A stretch of 64,000 nt of DNA. Origin: Planctellipticum sp942493135. GTDB taxonomy: Bacteria; Planctomycetota; Planctomycetia; Planctomycetales; Planctomycetaceae. This document shows, piece after piece, positions 51,721 through 60,691 of this stretch (position 1 is the first letter of the stretch; every line of letters starts with the position of its first letter). The stretch is from NCBI GenBank assembly GCA_942493135.1, contig OW818684.1, positions 868,001 through 932,000 on the forward strand, written 5' to 3'. Position numbers and translations under genes: made by a program. Under the pieces are notes generated by a model that saw only the letters and a program-made list of their open reading frames with translations, was not told where the DNA came from and searched no databases.

Positions 51721-53715
51721 TCACGCCGGGCGCTGTTCCGCCTGACGTAATGCCGCCGTTCCCGCTTCGAGCGTCGCAATAATCTTATCCACATCATAGA
51801 TGCAGCCGGCCCAGGTCCCACCGCCGGCCCGCTGCAGCATGGCCCACAGGCGGGTTTCCGGAGGAATACGGGGATCGGCGCACAATGCCGATCCTGGTTC
51901 CCGGGCCGCGAGAATTTTCGCTCCCTCCTCGGGAGTGACCTCGTGCCCCGGCTCCCCGATGAAGTCTAGCCGACCGGTCAAATTCCGGGTGTCGACCTCG
52001 ATTCGGATCCGGTCGCCGTCCCGCAGTTTGCCAATCGGACCGCCATCCAGAGCCTCCGGCCCCACATGCCCGATGCAAGCTCCGGTTGAAACACCCGAAA
52101 AGCGGGCGTCGGTGATCAGCGCCACGTGCTTGCCGAACGGCAGATACCGCAGGGCCGAGGTGATCTGGTAAGTCTCTTCCATGCCACAACCCATCGGCCC
52201 GCGACACATCAGGACGATGACGTCCCCCTCGCGGATCGGATTTTCGGTCCGGCCTTTCACCGCAGCGATCGCATCCCGCTCGGTGGTGAAGACGCGGGCC
52301 GGGCCGGTCTTGCGGTAGACTCCGTCGGCGTCGATGACCGACTTGTCGATCGACGTGCTCTTGATGATCGAACCTTCCGGGGCGATGTTGCCGACCGGGA
52401 AGGTCACCGTGCTCGTCAGGCCCCGTTCCTTCGCAACCGGCGGGGCCATGATCACGGTATCCGGATCGACGCCGTCCCGTTCGACGAGGAGATTTCGCAA
52501 TCGGGTCCGGCGTTCGGAGCGTTCCCACCAGTCGAGGATGTCCCCCAGACGCATGCCGGACGCCGTGAGGGCGTCGAGCTTGAGCAGCGCTAGCCCGCGC
52601 AGATGCAGCATCAGTTCCGGCACGCCCCCCGCCAGGAAGAACCGGATCGTCGGGTGTCCGATCGGGCCGTTGGGAAGACAGTCCACCAGCCGGGGCGTCT
52701 GGCGGTTCAAGCGGTTCCAGTCGTCGACCGTCGGCAGCGGCAACCCCGCTTCATACGCAAACGCGGGCATATGCAGCAGCAGGTTCGTCGAGCCGCCGCA
52801 GGCCGCATGGACGATCATCGCGTTGTGGAAGGCGTCAGGCGTCAGAATGTCCCGGATCGCCAGGCCGCGCTGTTCCAACTCAGTCACCGCGCGGGCGGAG
52901 CGGACGGCCGCGTCCAGCCAGATCGGCTGACCGGACGGGGCGAGGGCGGAGTGCGGCAGGCACATGCCCAGCGCCTCGGCGATGACCTGGGACGTCGCCG
53001 CGGTCCCCAGGAACTGGCAGCCCCCCCCCGGCGACGCACAAGCCCGGCAGCCCGCTTCGGCCGCTTCTTCGAGCGTGATCTCTCCGTGGGCGTAACGGGC
53101 TCCGATCGTCTGTACCTTACCGGCATCTTCCCCCTGCGCCGGCGGCAGCGTGACGCCGCCGGGAACAATGATGCACGGCAGGTCGCGCTGAGCCGCCAGC
53201 GCCATCATCATGGCTGGCAGCCCCTTGTCGCACGTCGCGACGCCAACCACGCCCCGCCGGGTCGGCAGCGAGCGGATCAGCCGCTTCAGCACGATCGCCG
53301 CATCGTTGCGGAACGGCAGGCTGTCCATCATGCCGACCGTCCCCTGCGAACGTCCGTCGCAGGGATCGCTCACAAAGCCCGCGAACGGCAGGCATTCCAG
53401 CCGGTCGAATTCCCGGGCCGCGGCCTGCATCAGCAGGCCGACTTCAAAGTGCCCCGTGTGATAGCCCAGTGCAATCGGCCGGCCGTCTTCCCCCCGAATT
53501 CCCCCCTGCGTGCTGAGGATCAGAAACTGCTTCCGCAGGAGCTGATCGGGCCGCCAGCCCATGCCGGCGTTCTGCGTCAGACCGAACAGATCGCCGCTGG
53601 GAGCGTCGCGCAGCAGTTCCGGCGTGAGCGGCAGCAGTCCTTCCGGCCCGGCGGCTTTGGTGGTGACTTCCCAGAGGTTGGCGTTTTGCGTATCGAGGAG
53701 CGAGTAGTCGGGCAT
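51721..53715 (-). CDS. yjhG: YjhG/YagF-type sugar-acid dehydratase (IlvD/Edd family)
   Basis: 664 residues, matching the length of E. coli YjhG/YagF (D-xylonate dehydratases) closely, including the long N-terminus with RPSGDLFG-like APSGDLFGLTQNAGMGW. Fe-S and active-site motifs: VSDPCDGRSQGTVGM, VATCDKGLPAMMMAL, CRACASPGGGCQFLGTA, STNLLLHMPA, TFPVGNIAPEGSIIKST and LITDARFSGVSTGACIGHVGPEA (given in part). It dehydrates a pentonate or similar acid to a 2-keto-3-deoxy acid. A phrase-like TTCGGGC repeat lies upstream. Confidence 0.92.
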   Translation of the reverse strand: MPDYSLLDTQNANLWEVTTKAAGPEGLLPLTPELLRDAPSGDLFGLTQNAGMGWRPDQLLRKQFLILSTQGGIRGEDGRPIALGYHTGHFEVGLLMQAAAREFDRLECLPFAGFVSDPCDGRSQGTVGMMDSLPFRNDAAIVLKRLIRSLPTRRGVVGVATCDKGLPAMMMALAAQRDLPCIIVPGGVTLPPAQGEDAGKVQTIGARYAHGEITLEEAAEAGCRACASPGGGCQFLGTAATSQVIAEALGMCLPHSALAPSGQPIWLDAAVRSARAVTELEQRGLAIRDILTPDAFHNAMIVHAACGGSTNLLLHMPAFAYEAGLPLPTVDDWNRLNRQTPRLVDCLPNGPIGHPTIRFFLAGGVPELMLHLRGLALLKLDALTASGMRLGDILDWWERSERRTRLRNLLVERDGVDPDTVIMAPPVAKERGLTSTVTFPVGNIAPEGSIIKSTSIDKSVIDADGVYRKTGPARVFTTERDAIAAVKGRTENPIREGDVIVLMCRGPMGCGMEETYQITSALRYLPFGKHVALITDARFSGVSTGACIGHVGPEALDGGPIGKLRDGDRIRIEVDTRNLTGRLDFIGEPGHEVTPEEGAKILAAREPGSALCADPRIPPETRLWAMLQRAGGGTWAGCIYDVDKIIATLEAGTAALRQAEQRPA

Positions 53716-53797
53716 GTTGGGGCGGGCTTCGGGCTTCGGGTATCGGGCTTCGCAGGCAACAAGAGCTTAGCGGGACAGGAAAGGCGCTTTACAGACT

Positions 53798-53882
53798 GGG
53801 TGGCACGTCCCTGAGTCCTCGAAGGGCGTGTCTTTTCAGTTCGAGCCCACGCCCTTCGCAAAGCCTCAGGGACGTGCCACCC
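53798..53882. repeat. 85-bp inverted-repeat element, copy A
   Basis: 18-bp perfect outer arms: GGGTGGCACGTCCCTGAG and its reverse complement. Inner arms GAAGGGCGTG / CACGCCCTTC lie around a short loop. The whole unit can fold into one long hairpin. A related copy is at 61076-61165. No ORF inside. Confidence 0.85.
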
Positions 53883-53912
53883 GGAGTCGATCTGGCAATG
53901 TTCGAGCGGGAT

Positions 53913-54482
53913 TCAGTAGGGAAAAATGTCATTCACCGCAATCGACAGCCCCGGCAGCCAGGGCTCGCCGGCAATCGTCTGCGAGATGTTGTAGAGGACC
54001 GGCAATCGATCTTGGCCGACGACCGTGATCGTCTTGCTGTGCGGATCTACGTTCCACACGAGTTTGACGCCGCAATCGAGATAGACGTTGGTTTTTTCGC
54101 GGATGTTCCGCTGAGTATCCGACGGCGAGTGAATCTCGACCGCCAGTATCGGAGCGCCGTCGACGAGTGTTGTATCATCTCCCTGCCGATCTATGACCTC
54201 CTGGCTGAAATAGGCGACGTCAATTCCGACAGCCGTATCCGGGTCGTGAGACAGGATGCAGCCTGCTTCGCCACATAGAACCTGGCCCTTCGCACCGGAT
54301 CTCATCTGCCACTGCGTCATCATTCCAACCAGAATCGCCATCACATGACTGTGCCAACGATTGCGCTTCGTCATCGGCTCCTCCCGCAATTCCCCCCGGA
54401 TCAGCCAGCGGTCGATGCCGTCGTCGGGAAACGCCAGCAGGTCCGCAGTCGTCAGCGGTTTGATCAGTTCGGCGGTCGCCAT
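53913..54482 (-). CDS. Uma2-family endonuclease-like protein
   Basis: 189 residues, the usual Uma2 (DUF820) length. Pattern: TTADLLAFPDDG and RWLIRGELREEPMT at the N-terminus, then a PD-(D/E)xK-type core with the Asp of AVGIDVAYFS, the Glu of ILAVEIHSPSDTQ and EKTNVYLDCGVKLVWNVDP. Uma2 proteins are expanded in cyanobacteria and planctomycetes, and their cellular role is unclear. It is flanked by the inverted-repeat element and the PIG-L gene. Confidence 0.88.
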   Translation of the reverse strand: MATAELIKPLTTADLLAFPDDGIDRWLIRGELREEPMTKRNRWHSHVMAILVGMMTQWQMRSGAKGQVLCGEAGCILSHDPDTAVGIDVAYFSQEVIDRQGDDTTLVDGAPILAVEIHSPSDTQRNIREKTNVYLDCGVKLVWNVDPHSKTITVVGQDRLPVLYNISQTIAGEPWLPGLSIAVNDIFPY

Positions 54483-54511
54483 GAGAATCCTCCCTTCCGT
54501 CCCTCGCGCCC

Positions 54512-55336
54512 CTACGGCAGCATCGGGAACAACATCTTCGCATTCTCCCGCGTCAGGGGCGAGCCATATTCGCAGCCTTCGAATGCTTCAATAAACCGGA
54601 TCTTCGCGCCCCGTTCCGGGCCATAAGTCTCGATCACCTGCGACCGAAACCGATCCGCCAGCGGTCCATTGAACCGGCCGAAGAACTCTTTGAGATACTC
54701 CCGGCGGAGACCGGAATCCGTCGGAAAGCCGTTCTCCTGGCAGAGCGTGTACGGCAGCCACTCGAAGAACTGCGACTCGTGGCATTCGAGCTGATCGAGG
54801 ATCTGGTCCAGCACCGGCTCGACGTCGATCACCACCGTCGGCGCGAACGGGGCCGGGCGCTGGAAGTTATCTGAGAGGTACGCGATCACCGGATTGACCC
54901 GCAGGGCGGGAACTTCCGCCACAATATGCGGCACGATCACCATATAAGCGGCATCGCAGACCAGCGTCGATGTCGCCCGGTGGTCGGGATGGTAATCGTT
55001 CGGTCGGTGAGTCAGGATCAGGTCGGGTTTATACCGTCGGATCATCGCAATCAGCCGGAAACGGACTTCCAGCGTCGGCAGCAGCTTGCCGTCCGGATTG
55101 TCGAGGATCTCGGACTCGAGTCCCATCAGCTCGGCGACCGCCTCCGTTTCAGCCTTGCGCCGCTCCGCGAGCGGACCGGGAAGCATCGACTGGTGCCCGG
55201 CGTTTCCGTTCGTCACGCTGACGAACTTCACGTGATGCCCGGCGGCCCGGTACATGGCCGTCACGCCGCCAGCTTTCAGCTCGCAATCATCCGGATGGGC
55301 GCCGATCACGAGAATTCGCAGTTTCTGATCCACCAT
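54512..55336 (-). CDS. PIG-L (LmbE)-family deacetylase
   Basis: 274 residues from the ATG at 55336, with GAGG 4 nt upstream; the upstream extension looks non-coding. The zinc motif VIGAHPDDCELKAGG near the N-terminus and HRPNDYHPDHRAT (HxxH) are diagnostic. Relatives deacetylate GlcNAc-type substrates, as in mycothiol or bacillithiol synthesis (MshB, BshB). The substrate cannot be deduced; no thiol-synthesis partner gene is adjacent. It diverges from nadA across about 200 nt. Confidence 0.9.
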   Translation of the reverse strand: MVDQKLRILVIGAHPDDCELKAGGVTAMYRAAGHHVKFVSVTNGNAGHQSMLPGPLAERRKAETEAVAELMGLESEILDNPDGKLLPTLEVRFRLIAMIRRYKPDLILTHRPNDYHPDHRATSTLVCDAAYMVIVPHIVAEVPALRVNPVIAYLSDNFQRPAPFAPTVVIDVEPVLDQILDQLECHESQFFEWLPYTLCQENGFPTDSGLRREYLKEFFGRFNGPLADRFRSQVIETYGPERGAKIRFIEAFEGCEYGSPLTRENAKMLFPMLP

Positions 55337-55533
55337 TGACCTCGATTCCGGGAGAGCTGACGACAAAACGGGGTGACGCATTGAATTCTGCCGGTCTGTG
55401 CCGAAAATGGAAGTCACTGGCGGTGCCTGGGAGGGGTGAACGTGCTGTTCAGCCTCCGTGTCGAAGACGCACCGGTCGATCCCGACCGTCTGCTGCTGCC
55501 GGCCGCCCTGCTCTGCCCTTGGGAAACCTTGCC

Positions 55534-56529
55534 ATGTCGCTGCCCGTCGTCACCGCCCCGCCCGCTGCAGAACCATTCGAAGATCCCCTCGATCTGATGG
55601 ACGAAATCGATCGTCTGAAGGCCGAGAAAGACGCCGTGATCCTGGCCCACTTTTATGTCGATGGCGACCTGCAGGACATCGCCGACTATACGGGCGACAG
55701 CCTCAAACTCGCCCGCGACGCGACGACCGTTCCGAATTCGACGATCGTCTTCTGCGGCGTCCACTTCATGGGCGAATCCGCCAAGATTCTCAGCCCCGAA
55801 AAAACAATTCTGATGCCCGACCTGCTGGCAGGCTGTTCTCTCGCGGACAGTTGCCCGGCGGACAAACTGGCGGCATTCCAGCAGGAACTGCGGGCCGAAG
55901 GCCGGGATTTCCAGACGGTGGCCTACATCAACACCACCGCAGCCGTCAAAGCCCTCTGCGACTGGATCGTTACCAGCGGCAACGCCCGGGAAATCATCGA
56001 CCGGGTGCCGGCGGACAAAGAAATCCTCTTCGTCCCCGATCAGCACCTGGGACGGTATCTGAGCAGCGTGACCGGCCGGAAGATGATTCTCTGGCCGGGC
56101 TCGTGCATGGTCCACGAGGTGTTCAGCATTCAGGACCTGCTGCGGGCGAAGCGCAATCACCCCGGTTGTGAAGTCCTCGCCCACCCGGAATGCCCGGCGA
56201 ACATCCTGGAGCTCGCCGACATGGTCGGCGGCACCGAAAAGATGCGTAAGTACGTGGCTTCGATCCCCGAAAAACGGGTCTTCCTGGTGGCCACGGAAGC
56301 CAACATGATCCACCCGCTGCAGAAGCTGGCCCCGCAGCACGAATACATCCCGGTGCCGGGGATCATGGCTTCGACCGGCGAAACCTGCGCCTGCAACCGC
56401 TGCCCCCACATGGCCCGCAACACGCTCCAGAAGGTTCGCAACTGCCTGCGGGATGGCAAACCCGAAATCGTCTGGCAGCCGTACTACGCTCAGGCTCGCG
56501 AAGTCCTGCAACGCAGCCTGCTGCAGTAG
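55534..56529 (+). CDS. nadA: Quinolinate synthase NadA
   Basis: 331 residues from the ATG at 55534; 66 upstream in-frame codons overlap the divergent promoter region and look non-coding. NadA condenses iminoaspartate with DHAP to quinolinate in NAD synthesis, using a [4Fe-4S] cluster. Seen: ILAHFYVDGDLQDIADYTGDSL (in part), FCGVHFMGESAKIL, cluster Cys in LLAGCSLADSC, WPGSCMVHE (Cys) and TGETCACNRCPHM (Cys), plus HPECP. All three cluster cysteines are present. nadB and nadC are not in the window. Confidence 0.95.
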   Translation: MSLPVVTAPPAAEPFEDPLDLMDEIDRLKAEKDAVILAHFYVDGDLQDIADYTGDSLKLARDATTVPNSTIVFCGVHFMGESAKILSPEKTILMPDLLAGCSLADSCPADKLAAFQQELRAEGRDFQTVAYINTTAAVKALCDWIVTSGNAREIIDRVPADKEILFVPDQHLGRYLSSVTGRKMILWPGSCMVHEVFSIQDLLRAKRNHPGCEVLAHPECPANILELADMVGGTEKMRKYVASIPEKRVFLVATEANMIHPLQKLAPQHEYIPVPGIMASTGETCACNRCPHMARNTLQKVRNCLRDGKPEIVWQPYYAQAREVLQRSLLQ

Positions 56530-56560
56530 CAGTACGAATTCATCGATTACGAAGAGGATT

Positions 56561-56645
56561 TCACCGCTGAGACGCGGAGAATTGCGGAAAAAGAGAATGA
56601 AGAGATTGAACCACGGAAGGCACTGAAGTCACGGAATTGAAGACG
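56561..56645. repeat. Degenerate 'ACCACGGAAGGCAC' intergenic repeat
   Basis: A phrase-like stretch (TTCACCGCTGAGACGCGG, AGAGAATGAAGAGATTGAACCACGG, in part) related to 188-268 and, in reverse orientation, to 60166-60215. It is non-coding and lies just after nadA. Confidence 0.5.
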
Positions 56646-56839
56646 CGGTACAGGGAGGAGCCGGGTGGTCGGCGGCTGGAACGTTTTCGCGAAGCCCCGG
56701 TCTGTGCCGTGTGAGCCTTGTCACCAGCGGGTGGCTGGCGTCGGAGTCTGCGACGACCCAGAATCAGGACATGTGCCGCGCACCGCAGTCGCAGTTTCGG
56801 CGACGGCCGGCGCAGCCGGCCCCACACCAGAAAGACACC

Positions 56840-57709
56840 ATGGGATTCTCATCGCTCAGTCTGGCCGCCCTCGCCGGACTTTTTCTTGGACAGGCAGACG
56901 CCGGGCCGTATGAATCGATCGGATTCGTCGAAATCCCGGCAGAGGTCGAGCTGGGCGCCATGTCCGCGGTGGCTGTCGACGGTCAGGACCAGAGCTACAT
57001 TCTGCACCGCGGCGAGCTGCCAGTCTTGAAGTTCAGCGAGGACGGGAAGTATCTGAAAGGCTGGGGCCAAGGACTCTTCAAGGTCCCCCACGGGCTGCGC
57101 GTCGGGCCGGACGGGGCCATCTGGACGACCGACAACGGCAACCATGTTCTGCGGAAGTTCTCACCGGACGGAGAACTGCTCGCGACGATCGGCAGTGACG
57201 GGAAGGCCGCCGGCGGGGCCGACGGATTCCGGGCGCCGGACGACCTGGTCTTTGATTCGAAGGGTCAGATTTACGTGGCCGACAGCGGCAACGGCCGGAT
57301 CGCAAAGCTGGATCCCTCCGGAAAGTTCCTCAGCCAATGGGGCAAGAAGGGCAAAGACCCCGGCGAATTCGCCACCGCGCACGGACTGGCCATCGACAAG
57401 GCGGACCGAATTTACGTGGCCGACCGCGGAAATCAGCGCGTACAAGTCTTTGAATCGTCCGGCGAGCATCTGGCCGACTGGGGCGGTTTCGGCAATCCGT
57501 TCGGTCTGATCGTCATCGGCGAGGAGCTGCTGGCCTCAGAAGGCGACAAGCACCTGATCGTCCACTTCGATCGCGATGGCAAAATCACTTCGAAATGGGG
57601 CACACCGGAACTGCTGAAGCTGCCCCACCTGATGGCCGTGAACTCTCAGGGAGTGCTGTTCGTCGCGGAGGTGAACGGCAAGCGGATTCAGAAGTTCCGG
57701 CGGAAATGA
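56840..57709 (+). CDS. Secreted NHL-repeat protein
   Basis: 289 residues from the ATG at 56840, which begins a signal peptide (LSLAALAGLFLGQADA); an upstream in-frame start at 56711 gives a non-coding-looking extension. Successive NHL blades are seen: PHGLRVGPDGAIWTTDNGNHVLRKFSPDG (in part), PDDLVFDSKGQIYVADSGNGRIAKLD, AHGLAIDKADRIYVADRGNQRVQVFES. The fold is a six-bladed beta-propeller for ligand or protein binding. It is 106 nt upstream of ribBA on the same strand. Confidence 0.88.
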   Translation: MGFSSLSLAALAGLFLGQADAGPYESIGFVEIPAEVELGAMSAVAVDGQDQSYILHRGELPVLKFSEDGKYLKGWGQGLFKVPHGLRVGPDGAIWTTDNGNHVLRKFSPDGELLATIGSDGKAAGGADGFRAPDDLVFDSKGQIYVADSGNGRIAKLDPSGKFLSQWGKKGKDPGEFATAHGLAIDKADRIYVADRGNQRVQVFESSGEHLADWGGFGNPFGLIVIGEELLASEGDKHLIVHFDRDGKITSKWGTPELLKLPHLMAVNSQGVLFVAEVNGKRIQKFRRK

Positions 57710-57815
57710 ACTTCGCAGCGATCCGCGGCGTCAATTGGCGGGGACGACCGGTCAGCCTAAGATTGCGCATTGGCTTCCCCGTTTTCACTCTGACTTCTCC
57801 GCTGCTGGACTCACC

Positions 57816-59063
57816 ATGCCCGTTCCTCCTGAAGGTTTCCACACGATCGACGACGCCATCGAGGCCCTCCGTGCGGGACGCATGGTGATCGTCGTCGACG
57901 CCGAGGAGCGGGAAAACGAAGGGGACTTTCTCTGCGCGGCCGAGTCCATCACCCCCGAAATGGTGAACTTCATGATTCGCCACGGCGCGGGAGTACTGTG
58001 TACGCCCATGCTGCAGGAGCAGGCGGACCGCCTGGGTCTGACCCCGATCGTCGACGCCCAGCGGAACACGGCCCCGAACAGCACGTCGTTTCTGACACCG
58101 GTCGATCACCGGACTGCCGGGAGCGGCGTGAGTGCCGACAATCGGGCCAGAACGATCCAGGCGCTCAGCGATCCGCAGAGCCGGGCTGAGGACTTCGTCC
58201 GCCCAGGGCACATCTACCCACTCCTGGCCAAAGAAGGGGGCGTCCTCCGCCGCGCCGGCCACACGGAAGCCACGGTCGATCTGGTCCGCATGGCGGGGAT
58301 GAAGCCGGTCGGCGTGCTGATCGAGATCCTCAGCGAGCACGGCAACGGGATGGCGAATCTCGACGAGCTAAAGGAACTCTCGAAGAAATACAATCTCCCG
58401 CTGATTTCGATCGACCAACTCATCCGCTACCGCCGACGCCGCGAACGGCTCGTCCAGCGGGCCGTCGAGGTGGAGTTCGAAACGCGACAGTACGGGAAAT
58501 TCAAAGTCATCGCCTACGACGTCTCATTCGAAGATCAGCAGCCGATGGCGATCGTCTGGGGTGACTTGAAGTCGATCCCGGCGCCGCTGGTGCGGGTGCA
58601 TTCGTCCTGCTTTACGGGTGACGTCCTCGATTCGCTGCGCTGCGACTGCGGGGACCAGCTCCATATGGCGATGCAGATGATCCATCAGGAAGGGGCCGGG
58701 GCGGTTGTGTACCTGCCGCAGGAAGGCCGGGGAATCGGCCTGGTCGCAAAACTCAAAGCCTACACGCTGCAGGACCAGGGCCTGGACACCGTCGAAGCCA
58801 ATCACAAGCTCGGATTCAAGTCCGACTCGCGCGACTACGGCATCGGTCTGCAGATTCTGAAGGATCTGGGCCTGTCGGCAGTTCGGCTGTTGACGAACAA
58901 CCCGCAGAAGGTCAATGCCTTTCCGGGGTTCGACCTCAAACTCGTCGGCCAGGTCCCGATCATCGCCCCCCACGCTCACCAGCGGGAAGTCTACCTGGCG
59001 ACCAAACGGGACAAGATGGGCCACATTCTGCCCGCAGCGACCGCGATTCAGCCGGAAGAATAG
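57816..59063 (+). CDS. ribBA: RibBA: DHBP synthase / GTP cyclohydrolase II
   Basis: 415 residues from the ATG at 57816. RibB domain (about 5-205): VVDAEERENEGDFLCAAE, RHGAGVLCTPM, TSFLTPVDHRTAGSG, HTEATVDLVRMAG. RibA domain (about 210-405): the zinc Cys set in HSSCFTGDVLDSLRCDCGDQL, YLPQEGRGIGL, and VRLLTNNPQKV. Both halves look intact, so it should supply both riboflavin precursors: 3,4-dihydroxybutanone-4-phosphate from ribulose-5-phosphate and the pyrimidine from GTP. No FMN riboswitch is visible upstream. Confidence 0.95.
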   Translation: MPVPPEGFHTIDDAIEALRAGRMVIVVDAEERENEGDFLCAAESITPEMVNFMIRHGAGVLCTPMLQEQADRLGLTPIVDAQRNTAPNSTSFLTPVDHRTAGSGVSADNRARTIQALSDPQSRAEDFVRPGHIYPLLAKEGGVLRRAGHTEATVDLVRMAGMKPVGVLIEILSEHGNGMANLDELKELSKKYNLPLISIDQLIRYRRRRERLVQRAVEVEFETRQYGKFKVIAYDVSFEDQQPMAIVWGDLKSIPAPLVRVHSSCFTGDVLDSLRCDCGDQLHMAMQMIHQEGAGAVVYLPQEGRGIGLVAKLKAYTLQDQGLDTVEANHKLGFKSDSRDYGIGLQILKDLGLSAVRLLTNNPQKVNAFPGFDLKLVGQVPIIAPHAHQREVYLATKRDKMGHILPAATAIQPEE

Positions 59064-59330
59064 AAGCTCACGCAACGAAGCAATGTCGAAAGGAGTGCAG
59101 TCGAGAGACGAGCGCCAGAAAGCAAAGAGGCCGAAGGGCTCGTTCCCAACTGACAACAGACCAATGGCAACTGACCAATCTCGCTATTCGCGGCTCGCTC
59201 CCCGCGCCCGCGGTGAAGAGCTCCGGCGATGCTGGGTCGACACCGCTCGAAGCCCTTCCCCGCGAGTCCACAAGGCTCGATCGATTCACGCTGCATCGTT
59301 TTCACCCTTTCCCTGGTGAGTGCAGGCCGA

Positions 59331-59375
59331 TCAGCCGACGGCGGTCATCAGCCGACGGCGGTCATCAGCCGACGG
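59331..59375. repeat. 17-bp tandem repeat at the csrA 3' end
   Basis: TCAGCCGACGGCGGTCA repeated 2.6 times. The csrA stop codon lies at the junction of the first two units; each unit read on the minus strand contains overlapping TGA and ATG. Confidence 0.8.
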
Positions 59376-59680
59376 AGGGGGCCGTTGGTCAGCGACCCCG
59401 AAAAGCCGCTGGAACCGTCGAGCACGCCGCTCGAATCGAATTTCGCCAGAAATCGCTCGACCCCCTCCTCTTCGGCGGTCGCGTCGTCAACGTCGACTTC
59501 CGCGGCCGGCAACTCGGCCCCGGCGGTAGGATACTCGGCCAGCTCAGCCCGCAGAACACGGACGTGGGCCGGAGCTTCAATCCCGATCTTGACCGAGCCG
59601 CGGCCGGTCTGGATCACCTTGATCACAATGTCTTCGCCGATCTTGATCATCTCAGCACGCTTGCGGGTCAGAACGAGCAT
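59348..59680 (-). CDS. csrA: CsrA-type translational regulator with C-terminal extension
   Basis: 110 residues from the ATG at 59680, chosen because AGGA is 9 nt upstream; an ATG three codons earlier abuts the ribosome site. The first 50 residues are a complete CsrA: MLVLTRKRAEMIKIG, IVIKVIQTGRGSVKIGIEAP, HVRVLRAEL, with RNA-binding Leu4/Thr5/Arg6 and Arg44-type positions. CsrA binds GGA motifs in mRNA leaders. The remaining 60 residues are an acidic tail (AEVDVDDATAEEEGVERFL), longer than in enterobacterial CsrA (about 61 residues). The tail ends within a 17-bp tandem repeat. Confidence 0.9.
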   Translation of the reverse strand: MLVLTRKRAEMIKIGEDIVIKVIQTGRGSVKIGIEAPAHVRVLRAELAEYPTAGAELPAAEVDVDDATAEEEGVERFLAKFDSSGVLDGSSGFSGSLTNGPLRRLMTAVG

Positions 59681-59689
59681 GATTCGCAT

Positions 59690-60363
59690 TCCTTTGTCTG
59701 GTGGGATTCCATTCTCATCCCGGTCCTGGGTCCGGCTCACCATTCGACATGGCGTCGAACTGAGCACGTTCGAGGTGTAAAGCACGAGTCATGCCAAACC
59801 GATTGGCACGCGAGATTGTCCATTGCGCAGTATGACGCAAAGCGTTTTTCGGAAACGCGTTACGTCATGGTATGGCGGTTTCGTGAGCGTTGCAGGAAGT
59901 TCCTGTCAATCCCAATCTGCGGGTTCTGCGGACGTTCTTACAACCGAATTCTTGAGGTCTTGTGACTGCTGCAATTCGCATCAATTCCCCAGAAAAATGA
60001 TCGCGTCCGTCGTGATGTCTGACGACAGGGTCGCGTTCCTCCTGCCGTCGCCAGCGCGAGAATCTGTCCGCAACATCTTCCCGCATCATCACTTCCGGGC
60101 GATTCCGCAGAGTCAGAATGAAGGCAATCGAGTGGCGGTGCCGGCCCCCCGACGAGTCACGCTGCCGTTCCTCTCCGCGTCGACTGCGTCTCCGCGGTGA
60201 CACTTCTTGCTTCTTGATCCAGCGCAGCCCCCACAAGAAACCGCGAAACTTGCGTCATCGCGGACCGGCAGCTATTCTTACCCGTTCCCGCCTGCATCAG
60301 GTCGGGCGGAATATCTGACGGAAACCATGCCGGCCCACCGCCGGCGTCGAGGATGGTAGAGCC
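59690..60363. other. Intergenic stretch between csrA and rpmB
   Basis: About 670 nt with no credible gene. It holds a hairpin TGCCAA/TTGGCA (59792-59808), an AT-richer patch near 59815-59960, a reverse-orientation degenerate repeat (60166-60215), and the rpmB leader hairpin (60324-60357). Confidence 0.5.
60324..60357 (+). promoter_or_regulatory. rpmB leader hairpin enclosing the ribosome-binding site
   Basis: GCCGGC, 5 nt, GCCGGC (60329-60345) is nested within ACCAT/ATGGT (60324-60328, 60353-60357); the GAGG Shine-Dalgarno (60349-60352) sits between the two helices, 11 nt before the ATG. The geometry would let a ligand, such as the ribosomal protein itself, block initiation (inference). Confidence 0.4.
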
Positions 60364-60636
60364 ATGGGCGCCCATTGTTATCTGTGCGAGAAGAAGCCGT
60401 CGTTTGGCAACTCCAAGGTCGAGCGCGGCAAGGCGAAATACCTGGGCGGTAACGGCCGTAAGACAACCGGCATCACCCGCCGCCAGTTTCATCCGAATCT
60501 GCAGGCCGTCTGCATTCAGGAAGGCGAGATCGCCCACAAGGTCCGCGTCTGCGTGAAGTGCATCCGGGCCGGCAAGGTCCAGAAGAAGGTCGTCCGCGCC
60601 CCCTTCACCCTCCCCTCCGCCGACTCCCTCAACTAG
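60364..60636 (+). CDS. rpmB: Ribosomal protein bL28
   Basis: 90 residues. The N-terminus MGAHCYLCEKKPSFGN and CVKCIRAGKV give a CxxC...CxxC zinc-ribbon form (C+) of bL28. The middle GKAKYLGGNGRKTTGITRRQFHPNLQAV fits (shown in part: TGITRRQFHPNLQ). Components of the 50S subunit. The ATG is preceded by GAGG inside a leader hairpin. Confidence 0.93.
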   Translation: MGAHCYLCEKKPSFGNSKVERGKAKYLGGNGRKTTGITRRQFHPNLQAVCIQEGEIAHKVRVCVKCIRAGKVQKKVVRAPFTLPSADSLN

Positions 60637-60691
60637 TGCTGCCGCACGGGCTGCCGCGTAAGAGCACGGGTTGGTGGATGTGAGCACAAGG

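Noticed and set aside
59802..59820. Possible sigma-54 promoter (TGGCACG ... TTG) near csrA
   Set aside because: The distance between the two boxes is one base too long and the site points away from csrA.
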